A stretch of DNA of 64,000 bases from Xenophilus sp. E41 (GCF_003671765.1 NZ_QPIB01000009.1:461713-525712); one strand, 5' to 3'; shown: positions 8,486 through 16,899, counted from the stretch's first letter. The notes: generated from the letters alone by a model not told the origin. Program-made: numbers and translations.

Positions 8486-8537
8486 GGCGTGGCTCCCTGG
8501 GTGATGATGGCCCCGGGACGGGGCGCTTGTCATCCGC

Positions 8538-8553
8538 AGCAAGACCGGTGCCA
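8538..8553 (-). promoter_or_regulatory. Sigma-54 (-24/-12) promoter for eat-eutBC
   Basis: Read on the minus strand the site is TGGCAC-CGGTC-TTGCT, a full match to TGGCAC-N5-TTGCW with GG and GC ten bases apart. It points at the ethanolamine operon; the predicted transcript start lies about 40 bases before the eat ATG. In Pseudomonas aeruginosa the same genes are known to need RpoN and the enhancer-binding protein EatR. No EatR-like gene is in this window, so the activator would be encoded elsewhere. Confidence 0.65.
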
Positions 8554-8705
8554 GGCCGTGGAAGCCGGTTTGCAAGTCGAATCGGGCTGCAGCGCCCGTG
8601 GTGCGGGCGCGGGGTGCTATGGATTCAGGAGCAAGCCGTGTGGGGCGGGGCGCCGGCCAGCGCCGCCCATAATGGCCGTCTCCCATCCGAACAAGGACTT
8701 CTCCC

Positions 8706-9122
8706 GTGCGACTTTCCCTTTGCGCGGCGCTCGCCGCCCTGTGCATGACCTCCCTGGCCCAGGCCCAGGCCCCCGCCGCGGCGCAGACGCTGCCCAGCGG
8801 CCTGGTCTACCAGAGCGTGAAGGAGGGCACCGGCCCCAGCCCGGCCGCCACCGACACCGTGCGCGTGCACTACCGCGGCACCTTCCCCGACAGCGGCAAG
8901 GAGTTCGACAGTTCCTATTCGCGCGGCGAGCCGGCGGAATTCCCGCTCAACCGCGTGATCCCCTGCTGGACCGAGGGCGTGCAGAAGATGAAGGTGGGCG
9001 GCAAGGCCAAGCTGGTGTGCCCGCCCGCCATCGCCTATGGCGCACGCGGCGCGGGCGGCGTGATCCCGCCCAACGCCACGCTGAACTTCGAGGTCGAGCT
9101 GATCGCCATCAAGGGGCGCTGA
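8706..9122 (+). CDS. FKBP-type peptidyl-prolyl isomerase, periplasmic
   Basis: The 138-residue protein has a signal peptide (about residues 1-21, ending AQAQA) and one FKBP domain. Core features are VRVHYRGTFPDSGKEFDSSY, the PAEFPLNRVIPCWTEGVQ loop, and YGARGAGGVIPPNATLNFEVELI with the conserved Gly-Ile-Pro-Pro-Asn turn. It would catalyse proline isomerisation in exported proteins. It lacks the N-terminal dimerisation domain of FkpA and Mip, so it is the short form. The start is GTG at 8706. A cysteine replaces the usual residue in VIPCW, as seen in several periplasmic FKBPs. It stands alone and its end overlaps the convergent efflux gene by 14 bases. Confidence 0.92.
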   Translation: MRLSLCAALAALCMTSLAQAQAPAAAQTLPSGLVYQSVKEGTGPSPAATDTVRVHYRGTFPDSGKEFDSSYSRGEPAEFPLNRVIPCWTEGVQKMKVGGKAKLVCPPAIAYGARGAGGVIPPNATLNFEVELIAIKGR

Positions 9123-10371
9123 CCGCGCGTTCGGCCGCCCGCCCGCCGCGGCCCAGCGTGGCGGCGGCCAGCATCGCGCCCGCCACCAGCGCCGCGCCCA
9201 CCAGCATCGCGCTGGTGATGCCGCTGCCGTCGACCACGCGGCCGCCCAGCGTGGCGCCGCTGGCGATGGCGACCTGGAAGGCCATCACCAGCATCGCCTG
9301 GCCGGCCTCGGGCGCTTCGGGCAGGGCGTTGAGCATCCAGCCCGTGGCGGCGCCCGGCACCATGCCGAAGGCCACGCCCCAGGCCAGCACCACCAGGGCG
9401 CCGGCCACCAGCCCGTCGCCAGCCAGCGTCGACATCAGCAGCGCCACGGCCAGCAGGCCCGTGGTGGCCACCAGGCCCAGGCGCGGGCTTCGCGCCACGA
9501 TCGTGCCGACCAGGAAGTTGCCGAAGAAGCCCGCCGCGCCATAGGTCAGCAGCAGCGCCGTCACGTGCGTGGCCGACAGGCCGAAGACCTGCAGCAGCAG
9601 CGGCTTGAGGTAGGTGTACGCGGCGAAATGGCCCATCACCATCAGCACCACGGCGATCAGGCCGGCGCGCGAGAGCCGCCGTGTGAGCGGCGTCAGCAGG
9701 TCGCGTGCGCGAATCGCGCGTGACGGTGGCAGTGCCGGCAGCAGGCGCATCTGCGCAATCAGCACCACGGCAGTGAGCGCCGCCGAGGCGAAGAAAGCGA
9801 AGCGCCAACCCGCGAGGCTGCCCAGCAGCGAGCCGGCCGGCACACCGAACACGGTGCTCACCGACACGCCCGCCAGCACCATCGACACCGCGCGCGCCTG
9901 CGCTTCGGGCGGCACCAGCTGCGTCGCCACGCCCGGCGCGAAGGTCCAGAAGCCGCCCACGCACAGGCCCAGCAGCAGGCGCGCCGCGAGCATGGTCGCG
10001 AAGTTGGGCGCCAGTGCGGCCATGAGGTTGGACACCAGTAGCAGCGCCGTCAGCGCGACCATGACCGTGCGGCGGTCGAGGCGTCCGGCCGCCACGCCCA
10101 GCCCCGGCGCGGCGAGGGCCGCCAGCACGCCCGGCATGGTGACCATGAGGCCGGCCACGCCGTCCGTCACCCGCAGGCCGCGTGCGATGTCGGTGAGCAG
10201 GCCGATGGGCATGAACTCGGTCGACACCATGACGAAGGTGCCGACCGAGACGGCGGCGACGGCGGGCCAGGCGGCACGGGCCGAGGGTGCAGCGGCGGGG
10301 GCGAGGACGGCGGCGGGCTGGGCGGCCGGGGCCAGCAGGGCGTCGTCGCAGGTGGGGCAGGTGGCGGACAT
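9109..10371 (-). CDS. MFS efflux transporter, DHA1 type
   Basis: The 420-residue protein has twelve predicted membrane segments after a 35-residue Ala-rich cytoplasmic leader with CPTC. Helix 1 contains SVGTFVMVSTEFMPIGLL and helix 4-5 the antiporter-type stretch GLCVGGFWTFAPGVATQL, as in NepI/AraJ-like members that export nucleosides, sugars or drugs by proton antiport. The loop between helices 2 and 3 (AGRLDRRTVM) is a typical MFS signature A. The ATG at 10371 is the start that keeps helix 1 normally placed. It is divergent from ada and convergent with the FKBP gene. The substrate cannot be read from the sequence. Confidence 0.87.
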   Translation of the reverse strand: MSATCPTCDDALLAPAAQPAAVLAPAAAPSARAAWPAVAAVSVGTFVMVSTEFMPIGLLTDIARGLRVTDGVAGLMVTMPGVLAALAAPGLGVAAGRLDRRTVMVALTALLLVSNLMAALAPNFATMLAARLLLGLCVGGFWTFAPGVATQLVPPEAQARAVSMVLAGVSVSTVFGVPAGSLLGSLAGWRFAFFASAALTAVVLIAQMRLLPALPPSRAIRARDLLTPLTRRLSRAGLIAVVLMVMGHFAAYTYLKPLLLQVFGLSATHVTALLLTYGAAGFFGNFLVGTIVARSPRLGLVATTGLLAVALLMSTLAGDGLVAGALVVLAWGVAFGMVPGAATGWMLNALPEAPEAGQAMLVMAFQVAIASGATLGGRVVDGSGITSAMLVGAALVAGAMLAAATLGRGGRAAERAVSAP

Positions 10372-10524
10372 GAAGTTCCTGTCGGAAAGGGGATGGCAAG
10401 GGCAGGCTGCCGGGACAGCGAACGCCCGAGTCTGGGTGCAGCGCCCTGGGCGACCAAGGCGCGGCGGACCAGAAGAGTGTTTCCTGACCGCCAACAATGG
10501 GCCCCCACGACGCGCATGCGGTCG

Positions 10525-10574
10525 AATTCGAAAGCAAGACGCGGGGTGCCGCTTCGGGGCATGCTCCCTACAGT
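10525..10574 (+). promoter_or_regulatory. Candidate Ada box and -10 element before ada
   Basis: AAT-TCGAAA-GCAA (10525-10537) fits the AAT-N6-GCAA operator bound by methylated Ada in enterics. A -10 like TACAGT lies at 10569-10574, which would put the start of transcription near 10581 and the box at about -56 to -44, the position where Ada activates. The ada ATG at 10606 follows a GAAAGGAAGG ribosome-binding site. This supports autoregulation of the ada-alkB operon. It is read by eye and the motif is short. Confidence 0.5.
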
Positions 10575-10605
10575 CCTTCGCACCCCACCCGAAAGGAAGG
10601 ACCCG

Positions 10606-11718
10606 ATGAACATGAGCACCCGCACCGAAGCCCGCGCCCTGCGCGCCGCCGCCACCGTCGCCGACCCGCGCTGGGCCGCGGTGCAGGCCCGCGACGCCGC
10701 CGCCGACGGCCGCTTCGTCTATTCCGTGCAGACCACCGGCGTGTACTGCCGCCCCTCCTGCGGCGCCCGTCCGGCGCGCCCGGAGAACTTGGCTTTCCAC
10801 GCCACGCCGGCCGAGGCCGAGCGGGCGGGCTTTCGCCCCTGCCAGCGTTGCCGGCCCGACGCGCCGCCGCTGGCGCAGCGCCAGGCGGCGCTGGTGGCCG
10901 AGCTCTGCCGCGCCATCGAAGCCGCCGACGGGCCGCCCTCGCTCGAGGCGCTGGCCGGGCGCGCCGGGCTGAGCGTGTCGCACCTGCACCGCACCTTCAA
11001 GGCCGTGACCGGGCTCACGCCGCGGGCCTGGGCCGCGGCGCAGCGGGCGCAGCGGCTGCGGGCCGCGCTCGACGCACCCGGGGCCCGCGTGACCGACGCC
11101 ATCTACGACGCCGGCTACGGCGCGGCCAGCCGCTTCTATGAGGAGGCGGGCGAGGTGCTGGGCATGACGCCCACCGCCTGGCGCGCCGGCGGCGCCGACA
11201 TCGACATCCGCTTCGCCATCGGCCAGTGCTCGCTGGGCGCGATCCTGGTGGCGCGCAGCGCGCGCGGCGTCTGCGCGATCAGCCTGGGCGAGGACCCGGA
11301 TCGGCTCGCGCGCGAGCTGCAGGACCGCTTTCCGCGGGCGCGGCTGGTGGGCGGCGACGCGGACTTCGAGCGCCTGGTCGCGCAGGTGGTCGGCCTGGTC
11401 GAGGCGCCGGGGCAGGGCACCGAGCTGCCACTGGACGTGCGCGGCACCGCCTTCCAGCAGCGCGTGTGGCAGGCGCTGCGCGCCATCCCGCCGGGAACGA
11501 CCGCCAGCTATGCCGAGATCGCCGCGCGCATCGGCGCCCCCGCCGCCACCCGCGCCGTGGCGCAGGCCTGCGGCGCGAACACGCTGGCGGTGGCCATTCC
11601 CTGCCACCGGGTGGTGCGGCGCGACGGCAGCCTGTCGGGCTACCGCTGGGGTGTGGAGCGCAAGCGCAGCCTGCTGGCGCGCGAAGGCGCCGCGGTGTCT
11701 GCCGGCAAGGCCGCGTGA
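10606..11718 (+). CDS. ada: Bifunctional alkylation-response regulator and methyltransferase Ada
   Basis: Ada (370 residues) has all three parts. The N-terminal zinc domain that takes methyl groups from phosphotriesters has Cys48, Cys52, Cys79 and Cys82 (GVYCRPSCGAR, FRPCQRCRPD). An AraC-type helix-turn-helix follows at about residues 100-185. The C-terminal O6-methylguanine transferase domain has the acceptor Cys333 in AIPCHRVVR. When Cys48 is methylated, Ada activates its own operon. The ATG at 10606 is supported by GAAAGGAAGG. The next gene starts at a GTG overlapping the ada stop, so ada, the oxygenase and alkB are co-translated. The full set of catalytic cysteines argues for an active protein. 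Confidence 0.95.
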   Translation: MNMSTRTEARALRAAATVADPRWAAVQARDAAADGRFVYSVQTTGVYCRPSCGARPARPENLAFHATPAEAERAGFRPCQRCRPDAPPLAQRQAALVAELCRAIEAADGPPSLEALAGRAGLSVSHLHRTFKAVTGLTPRAWAAAQRAQRLRAALDAPGARVTDAIYDAGYGAASRFYEEAGEVLGMTPTAWRAGGADIDIRFAIGQCSLGAILVARSARGVCAISLGEDPDRLARELQDRFPRARLVGGDADFERLVAQVVGLVEAPGQGTELPLDVRGTAFQQRVWQALRAIPPGTTASYAEIAARIGAPAATRAVAQACGANTLAVAIPCHRVVRRDGSLSGYRWGVERKRSLLAREGAAVSAGKAA

Positions 11719-12452
11719 GCACGAACCCGATCGACGCGGCGGCACGGCGCTGCGCTACGCGCGTCGATGCGCTGGATTGGGCTGCGGCCGGCGCGGCCCT
11801 CGACGCAGAAGGCGCGGCGGTGCTGCCCGGCCTGCTGACGCCGTCGGAGTGCGAGGCCGCTGCGGCCCTCTACGACCAGCCGGAACGATTCCGCAGCCGC
11901 GTGGTCATGGCGCGCCACGGCTTCGGGCGGGGCGAGTACCAGTACTTCGACTACCCGCTGCCGCCGGCCATCGCCGCCCTGCGCGCCGCCTTCTACCCGC
12001 ACCTGGCGCCCATTGCCAACCGCTGGCAGGCGGCGATGGGGCTGCCGGCGCGCTTTCCGGCCGGGCACGAGGACTTCCTGGCCCGTTGCCATGCCGCCGG
12101 CCAGCAGCGCCCGACGCCGCTGCTGCTGCGCTATGGCGAGGACGACTTCAACTGCCTGCACCAGGACCTGTACGGCGAGCACGTGTTCCCGCTGCAGGTG
12201 GTGGTGCTGCTGTCCGCACCCGGCCAGGATTTCGAGGGGGGCGAGTTCGTCATGACCGAGCAGCGCCCGCGCATGCAGTCGCGCGCCATGGTGCTGCCGC
12301 TGCGCCAGGGCGATGCGGCGGTGTTCGCCGTTCACCATCGCCCGGTGCAGGGCACGCGCGGCGTGTACCGTGTGAACCTGCGCCACGGCGTGAGCCGGGT
12401 GCGCAGCGGCCGGCGCCACACGCTGGGGCTGATCTTTCACGACGCGCAATGA
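11715..12452 (+). CDS. 2OG-Fe(II) oxygenase inside the ada-alkB operon
   Basis: The 245-residue protein has the double-stranded beta-helix iron site: H149-Q-D151 in FNCLHQDLYGEHVFP, a distal His near 224 in VNLRHGVSRV, and a basic GRRHTLGL stretch that fits 2-oxoglutarate binding. It resembles a family of uncharacterised bacterial 2OG oxygenases rather than AlkB itself. The GTG start at 11715 overlaps the ada stop (GTGA), and alkB follows after four bases. The position strongly suggests a role in alkylation or oxidation damage, for example oxidative dealkylation of nucleotides, RNA or protein, but the substrate is unknown. The segment F-E-G-G-E-F is typical of prolyl-hydroxylase-like folds. 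Confidence 0.82.
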   Translation: MSTNPIDAAARRCATRVDALDWAAAGAALDAEGAAVLPGLLTPSECEAAAALYDQPERFRSRVVMARHGFGRGEYQYFDYPLPPAIAALRAAFYPHLAPIANRWQAAMGLPARFPAGHEDFLARCHAAGQQRPTPLLLRYGEDDFNCLHQDLYGEHVFPLQVVVLLSAPGQDFEGGEFVMTEQRPRMQSRAMVLPLRQGDAAVFAVHHRPVQGTRGVYRVNLRHGVSRVRSGRRHTLGLIFHDAQ

Positions 12453-12456
12453 ACCC

Positions 12457-13116
12457 GTGAGCACCTTCGATCTCTTCGATGCCGACGCCGACCCCTCGGC
12501 CACCGAACCGCTCGTGCTGGAGCCGGGCGCATCGGTGCTGCGCGGCTTCGCCCTGCCGAAGGTGGACGCCTTGCACCGCGACCTCGATGCAGTGATCGCC
12601 GCGGCGCCCCTGCGCCACCTCGTCACGCCCGGCGGCAAGACCATGTCGGTCGCCATGACCAACTGCGGCGCGCTGGGCTGGGTCAGCGACCGCAGCGGCT
12701 ACCGCTACACCGGGCGCGACCCCTTGAGCGACCGCCCGTGGCCCGCGATGCCCGCGAGCTTTCGCGCGCTGGCCGTGCGTGCCGCCTCGCGCGCCGGCTT
12801 CGACGGCTTCGCGCCCGACGCCTGCCTCGTCAACCGCTATGTGCCCGGCGCGCGCCTGACCCTGCACCAGGACCGCGACGAGCGCCAGATGGGCCAGCCC
12901 ATCGTGTCGGTGTCGCTCGGCCTGCCGGCGGTCTTCCTGTGGGGCGGCGCGCAGCGCGGCGATCGCACGCGGCGCGTGCCGTTGGTGCATGGCGACGTCG
13001 TGGTGTGGGGTGGGCCGGCGCGTCTGCGCTTCCATGGCGTGATGCCGCTGGCCGAGGGCAGGCATCCGTTCATGGGGGCATGCCGGATCAATCTGACCTT
13101 TCGCTGCGCGGCTTGA
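12457..13116 (+). CDS. alkB: DNA oxidative demethylase AlkB
   Basis: AlkB (219 residues) removes methyl groups from 1-methyladenine and 3-methylcytosine by iron and 2-oxoglutarate dependent oxidation. The iron ligands are H137 and D139 (LTLHQDRDE) and H193 (LRFHGVMPL), and the C-terminal RINLTFR holds the arginine that binds 2-oxoglutarate. The substrate-lid sequence MSVAMTNCGALGWVSDRSGYRY closely fits E. coli AlkB. Translation starts with GTG at 12457, four bases after the previous stop, making it the third gene of the ada operon. Its end overlaps the convergent bdcR gene by 29 bases. Confidence 0.95.
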   Translation: MSTFDLFDADADPSATEPLVLEPGASVLRGFALPKVDALHRDLDAVIAAAPLRHLVTPGGKTMSVAMTNCGALGWVSDRSGYRYTGRDPLSDRPWPAMPASFRALAVRAASRAGFDGFAPDACLVNRYVPGARLTLHQDRDERQMGQPIVSVSLGLPAVFLWGGAQRGDRTRRVPLVHGDVVVWGGPARLRFHGVMPLAEGRHPFMGACRINLTFRCAA

Positions 13117-13738
13117 TCCGCGACGTTGCCGGTCGGCTTCGAGGCTTTTCGGCCGGAATCGCCTGCGCGCACGCCAGGCCCGCGAGCCGTGCCGTGGCGA
13201 GGAGCCGATCCAGCGACTGTCCATGGCGTGCGCTGGCCGACAGCCCCGCCATCGTGGTGCTGACGAAGTCGGCCAGACGGTCGGCATCCTGCGGGTGGCG
13301 CTGGGCGATGAAGTTGCGGATCTGCCGCTGCGCCGCCACGTGGAAGGTGCCTGCCGCGGCGCGGGCCTGCTCGTCGTTGCAGCGGGTTCCCTCGAGCACC
13401 AGGCAGCCCGTGGCGCCAGCGTCGGCGGCGTAGGCCAGGGCGGCTTCTTCCAGCACCCGGGCCAGGCACTCGGCCACCGGGCGGTCCGTGCGCAGGAGCC
13501 GCTCCAGCGGCACGGCGCCATCCTGCGCATAGCGATCGAGGATGCGCTCGTACAGCGCCGCCTTGCTGCCGAAGGCGGCGTAGAAGCTGGGCGGGTTGAT
13601 GCCCAGGGCCTGGGTCAGGTCGGCGACGCTCACGGCGTCGTAGCCCCGGGCATGGAACAGACGCTGCGCGGTCGCCACGGCCTCGTCTGCATCGAAACCG
13701 CGCGGCCGTCCACGCCCGCGCGAAATTTCCTTAGTCAT
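13088..13738 (-). CDS. bdcR: TetR-family repressor of the BdcR type
   Basis: The 216-residue protein begins with a TetR helix-turn-helix (residues 10-60) containing VSVADLTQALGINPPSFYAAFGSKAALYERIL, which closely follows the E. coli BdcR pattern. The ligand-binding half has TGCLVLEGTRCNDEQ and FVSTTMAGLSASARHGQS, also as in BdcR. It is divergent from the bdcA-like reductase, the same pairing as in E. coli, and likely represses both genes through the AT-rich half-sites between them. The C-terminus is longer and basic (KPRSRPATSRIKPRSERSD). The ATG at 13738 is the only good start. Confidence 0.85.
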   Translation of the reverse strand: MTKEISRGRGRPRGFDADEAVATAQRLFHARGYDAVSVADLTQALGINPPSFYAAFGSKAALYERILDRYAQDGAVPLERLLRTDRPVAECLARVLEEAALAYAADAGATGCLVLEGTRCNDEQARAAAGTFHVAAQRQIRNFIAQRHPQDADRLADFVSTTMAGLSASARHGQSLDRLLATARLAGLACAQAIPAEKPRSRPATSRIKPRSERSD

Positions 13739-13740
13739 CG

Positions 13741-13795
13741 CTACAAAATTATTGACAGAGCATGGGGCTAATTATGTACGATGCACTACAAATTA
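13741..13795. promoter_or_regulatory. bdcR-bdcA operator region with three half-sites
   Basis: The 71-base divergent gap is AT-rich compared with its surroundings. It holds CTACAAAATTA (13741-13751), TAATTATGTACG (13769-13780) and CTACAAATTA (13786-13795). The first and second, and the second and third, form inverted pairs, as expected for a TetR dimer site. TTGACA at 13752-13757 is a good -35 for bdcA, with TATGTA or TACGAT as -10, so a bound repressor would cover the promoter. Binding is inferred. Confidence 0.5.
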
Positions 13796-13809
13796 ACCAG
13801 GAGTGCTCG

Positions 13810-14523
13810 ATGCCCATGTTCGAAGGAAAGTCTGTTCTCGTGCTCGGCGGCAGCCGGGGGATCGGTGCGGCCATCGTCCGGCGCTTCGTCGCCGACGGTG
13901 CCCGGGTCACCTTCACCTACTCGGGCTCGCCCGATGCGGCCCAAGCGCTGGCCGCGGAGACCGGGAGCACGGCGGTGCAGACGGACAGTTCCGACCGCGA
14001 CGCGGTCATCGCGCGGGTGCGCGACAGCGGCCCGCTCGACGTGCTGGTGGTGAACGCGGGCATCGCGATCTTCGGCGATGCCCTGGAGCAGGACCCGGAC
14101 GCGGTCGACCGCCTGTTCCGCATCAACGTGCAGTCGCCGTACCACGCCTCGGTTGAGGCGGCGCGCAAGATGCCGCCGGGCGGCCGGATCATCGTGATCG
14201 GCTCGGTGAACGGCGACCGCATGCCCGTGCCGGGCATGGCGTCGTACGCGCTCAGCAAGTCGGCGCTGCAAGGGATGGCTCGGGGCCTGGCGCGCGACTT
14301 CGGGCCGCGCGGCATCACGATCAACATCGTGCAGCCCGGGCCCGTCGACACCGACGCGAACCCGGAGGACGGCCCGATGCGCGAGCTGATGCACAGCTTC
14401 ATGGCGATCAAGCGCCACGGTCGGCCGGAAGAGGTGGCGGGCATGGTCGCCTGGCTGGCGGGGCCCGAAGCCGGCTTCGTGACCGGCGCGATGCACACGA
14501 TCGATGGCGCGTTCGGGGCGTGA
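13810..14523 (+). CDS. bdcA: Short-chain reductase of the BdcA type
   Basis: The 237-residue protein is an SDR with the cofactor loop LGGSRGIGAA, the NAGI motif, and a Ser-Tyr-Lys centre (IGSVNGDRM, then MASYALSKSALQG). It is colinear with E. coli BdcA along its length, including GPRGITINIVQPGPVDTDANP and the closing VTGAMHTIDGAFGA. In E. coli BdcA has been linked to cyclic di-GMP and biofilm dispersal, though its catalytic reaction is unclear. The ATG at 13810 has AGGAG seven bases upstream; the frame further upstream covers the operator. The TetR neighbour supports the assignment. Confidence 0.9.
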   Translation: MPMFEGKSVLVLGGSRGIGAAIVRRFVADGARVTFTYSGSPDAAQALAAETGSTAVQTDSSDRDAVIARVRDSGPLDVLVVNAGIAIFGDALEQDPDAVDRLFRINVQSPYHASVEAARKMPPGGRIIVIGSVNGDRMPVPGMASYALSKSALQGMARGLARDFGPRGITINIVQPGPVDTDANPEDGPMRELMHSFMAIKRHGRPEEVAGMVAWLAGPEAGFVTGAMHTIDGAFGA

Positions 14524-14552
14524 GGTGGCGGGCGCGCCGTGCCGCGCGCCGA

Positions 14553-14990
14553 CTACTTCGCCAGGTGCTTCGCCAGGAAGAGCAGGGCCGCCTCGTAGCC
14601 CAGCGGGCCCAGGCCGCAGATGACGCCCGTCGCGGCCAGCGACACGTAGCTCTTGTGGTACATCTCCTCGCGCCGATGGATGTTGGAGATGTGGACCTCG
14701 ACGATGGGCAGTTGCGAGGCCTTCAACGCGTCGAGGATGGCGATCGAGGTGAAGGAGTAGGCGGCGGGGTTGATGACGATGCCCGCCATCGTCGTGCGCG
14801 CCTCGTGGATCCAGTCGACCAGCTGGCCCTCGGAATTGGACTGCCGGAAGTCCACCTCCAGCCCGAGGCGCTGGCCCGCTTCACGGCACTGCGCCTCGAT
14901 CTGGGCCAGCGTCGTGTGGCCGTAGATGTGCGGCTCGCGCACCCCGAGCAGGTTGAGGTTCGGGCCGTTCAGGATCAGGATGTGCGACAT
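14553..14990 (-). CDS. aroQ: 3-dehydroquinate dehydratase, type II
   Basis: AroQ (145 residues) converts 3-dehydroquinate to 3-dehydroshikimate. The active-site tyrosine region reads [20 protein letters not shown] (Tyr at about 24), the arginine follows in REP, and the C-terminal half has [16 protein letters not shown] and [12 protein letters not shown] with the catalytic His. The start at 14990 is preferred over 15005 because GAAGG lies seven bases before it and [13 protein letters not shown] is the usual beginning. Type II enzymes serve the shikimate pathway or quinate breakdown. Here the gene lies 46 bases after a TRAP transporter operon on the same strand, which favours a catabolic role on quinate-like acids. 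Confidence 0.93.
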   Translation of the reverse strand: MSHILILNGPNLNLLGVREPHIYGHTTLAQIEAQCREAGQRLGLEVDFRQSNSEGQLVDWIHEARTTMAGIVINPAAYSFTSIAILDALKASQLPIVEVHISNIHRREEMYHKSYVSLAATGVICGLGPLGYEAALLFLAKHLAK

Positions 14991-15036
14991 GCTGGCCTTC
15001 GTCATGGGATGTGTCTCAAAAGCAGGGACGCGCTGA

Positions 15037-16323
15037 TCACGGCCCGCCGTGGAAGAGCTTCGCGGGCCCGGTGACCAGCCACGGGAACAGGACCATCAGA
15101 AACATGATGAGGAACTGCGCGATCATGAAGGGCATCACGCCCTTGGTGACCGTGTCCATCGACATGCGGCCGACGCCGGCCACCACGTTGAGCACCACGC
15201 CCACCGGTGGGGTGACCAGCCCGATCGCGTTGTTCATGATGAACAGGACGCCGAAGTAGACCGGGTCGATCTTGGCCGCCACGATGACGGGCATCAGCAC
15301 CGGCGTCAGGATGAGGATGGTGGGCGTCATGTCCATCGCCGTGCCGACGACCATGACCAGCACCATGATCGCGATCATCAGCAGGATGGGGCTGCCGAGG
15401 AAGGGCTCGAGCATGCCCACCACCTTGCCGGGCAGGTCGGCCACGGTGATGAGCCAGGCCGACACCATCGCCGCAGCCACGAGGAACATCACCACGGCAG
15501 TCGTCTTGGCCGCCTTCTCGAAGATGCCGTAGAGCTGCGACAGCTTCAGGCCGCGGTAGATGACGGTGGAGACGAAGAGGGCGTAGACGGCGGCCACGAC
15601 GCCGGCTTCGGTCGGCGTGAACACGCCCATGCGCAGGCCGACCAGGATGATCACCGGCAGCATCAGTGCCCAGCCGCAGCGCCGCATCGTCGCCAGCAGG
15701 TCCGTCAGCGGCTTGCGGGGCGGCGGCACGGCGCCTTCGTTGCGGGCCACATAGGCCCAGGTGACCCACAACGCCAGCCCCATCAGCAGACCGGGCGCGA
15801 TGCCGGCCATGAAGAGCTTCGAGATCGACACGTTGGCCGTCACGCCGAAGATCACCAGGCCGATGGACGGCGGCAGCACCGGCGCGATGACGCCGGACGC
15901 GGCGATCAGCCCGGCGGCGCGGTGCGGCGCATGGCCGGCGGCGACCATCATCGGCAGCAGCATGGTGGTGAGTGCGGCGGCGTCGGCCACCGCGCTGCCC
16001 GACAGGGCCGACAGCATGATCGAGGCCACGATGGTGACGTAACCCAGCCCGCCGCGGATGTGTCCGACGAGCGCCATCGCGAAGTCCACGATGCGCCTGG
16101 ACAGGCCGCCCTCGTTCATGATCTCGCCGGCCAGCAGGAAGAAGGGCACGGCGAGCAGCGGGTAGTTGTCGGCGCCGCCCAGAAGGTTCTGGGCGAGGAT
16201 CTGGGCCTCGAACATGTCCAGGTGCCACATCAGGGCCACGCCGCTGACCAGCAGGGCGAACGAGATCGGGATGCCGATGGCCATCGCCAGCAGCAGCGAT
16301 CCGACGAAGATGGTGAGTGTCAT
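15037..16323 (-). CDS. dctM: TRAP transporter large permease subunit
   Basis: The 428-residue DctM-type protein has about twelve to thirteen membrane segments. The N-terminal half contains [19 protein letters not shown] and the middle [19 protein letters not shown] and [18 protein letters not shown]; the C-terminal half repeats the pattern in [15 protein letters not shown] and [16 protein letters not shown]. It forms the sodium-driven channel of a tripartite importer with DctQ (15 bases upstream) and the periplasmic receptor DctP. The cargo is probably an organic acid; the neighbouring dehydroquinase suggests quinate, shikimate or a related aromatic-precursor acid. Confidence 0.94.
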   Translation of the reverse strand: MTLTIFVGSLLLAMAIGIPISFALLVSGVALMWHLDMFEAQILAQNLLGGADNYPLLAVPFFLLAGEIMNEGGLSRRIVDFAMALVGHIRGGLGYVTIVASIMLSALSGSAVADAAALTTMLLPMMVAAGHAPHRAAGLIAASGVIAPVLPPSIGLVIFGVTANVSISKLFMAGIAPGLLMGLALWVTWAYVARNEGAVPPPRKPLTDLLATMRRCGWALMLPVIILVGLRMGVFTPTEAGVVAAVYALFVSTVIYRGLKLSQLYGIFEKAAKTTAVVMFLVAAAMVSAWLITVADLPGKVVGMLEPFLGSPILLMIAIMVLVMVVGTAMDMTPTILILTPVLMPVIVAAKIDPVYFGVLFIMNNAIGLVTPPVGVVLNVVAGVGRMSMDTVTKGVMPFMIAQFLIMFLMVLFPWLVTGPAKLFHGGP

Positions 16324-16338
16324 GGTGATCGCCCGGAT

Positions 16339-16899
16339 TCAGTGCTTCTTGGCGGTGTGTGCCGTGTCGCCGCCGGGGAGCTTCAGGGCCGCGAGGTCCT
16401 CGGACTCCTGCACCGTGACGAGGTCGGCGTCGCCCAGGTGGCCGGTGAACAGAAGCCACAGGTCCAGCAGCAGCACCACGCCGCCGCAGACCGCGAAGGC
16501 GACGCCGGCCGAGTGCAGCACCGCCATCGGCAGCTGCGTGGAAGGTGCCAGCACGTCCATGTTGATGCGCGTCTGCTCCCAGGCGCCACGCAGGACCAGG
16601 TAGCAGACGTACAGCATGGTCAGGTGCCCCAGCACCAGGCAGATCTTCTTGCCCAGAGGAGGGAGCCGCGACACCAGCGCGTCGGTGCCCAGATGGGTGT
16701 GCTCGCGCAGTGCCACCACGCAGCCCATGAACGTGATCCACACGAAGAGCCAGCGCGAGATCTCTTCGGACTGCGTGATCGACGAGTTGAAGACGTAGCG
16801 CAGAACCACGTTGCCGAAGACCAGCGCGACCATGACCATGAGCGCCACGGCCATCAGCACCGTGACGGCGCGACAGAACCCGTTAACCAGTTTCACCAT
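16339..16899 (-). CDS. dctQ: TRAP transporter small permease subunit
   Basis: The 186-residue DctQ-type protein has four membrane segments (about residues 10-32, 48-65, 88-108, 128-152). The signature NSSITQSEEISRWLFVWITFMG and the following ALREHTHLGTDALVSRLP match the family. It bridges the receptor and the large permease. The C-terminal tail (about 30 residues, ending AKKH) is hydrophilic and unusually long. The gene is second in the dctP-dctQ-dctM order, 68 bases after dctP. Confidence 0.93.
   Translation of the reverse strand: MVKLVNGFCRAVTVLMAVALMVMVALVFGNVVLRYVFNSSITQSEEISRWLFVWITFMGCVVALREHTHLGTDALVSRLPPLGKKICLVLGHLTMLYVCYLVLRGAWEQTRINMDVLAPSTQLPMAVLHSAGVAFAVCGGVVLLLDLWLLFTGHLGDADLVTVQESEDLAALKLPGGDTAHTAKKH

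Noticed and set aside
14524-14552. GC-rich hairpin between bdcA and aroQ as a terminator
   Set aside because: The stem GGCGCG/CGCGCC is short and no T-run follows on either strand.
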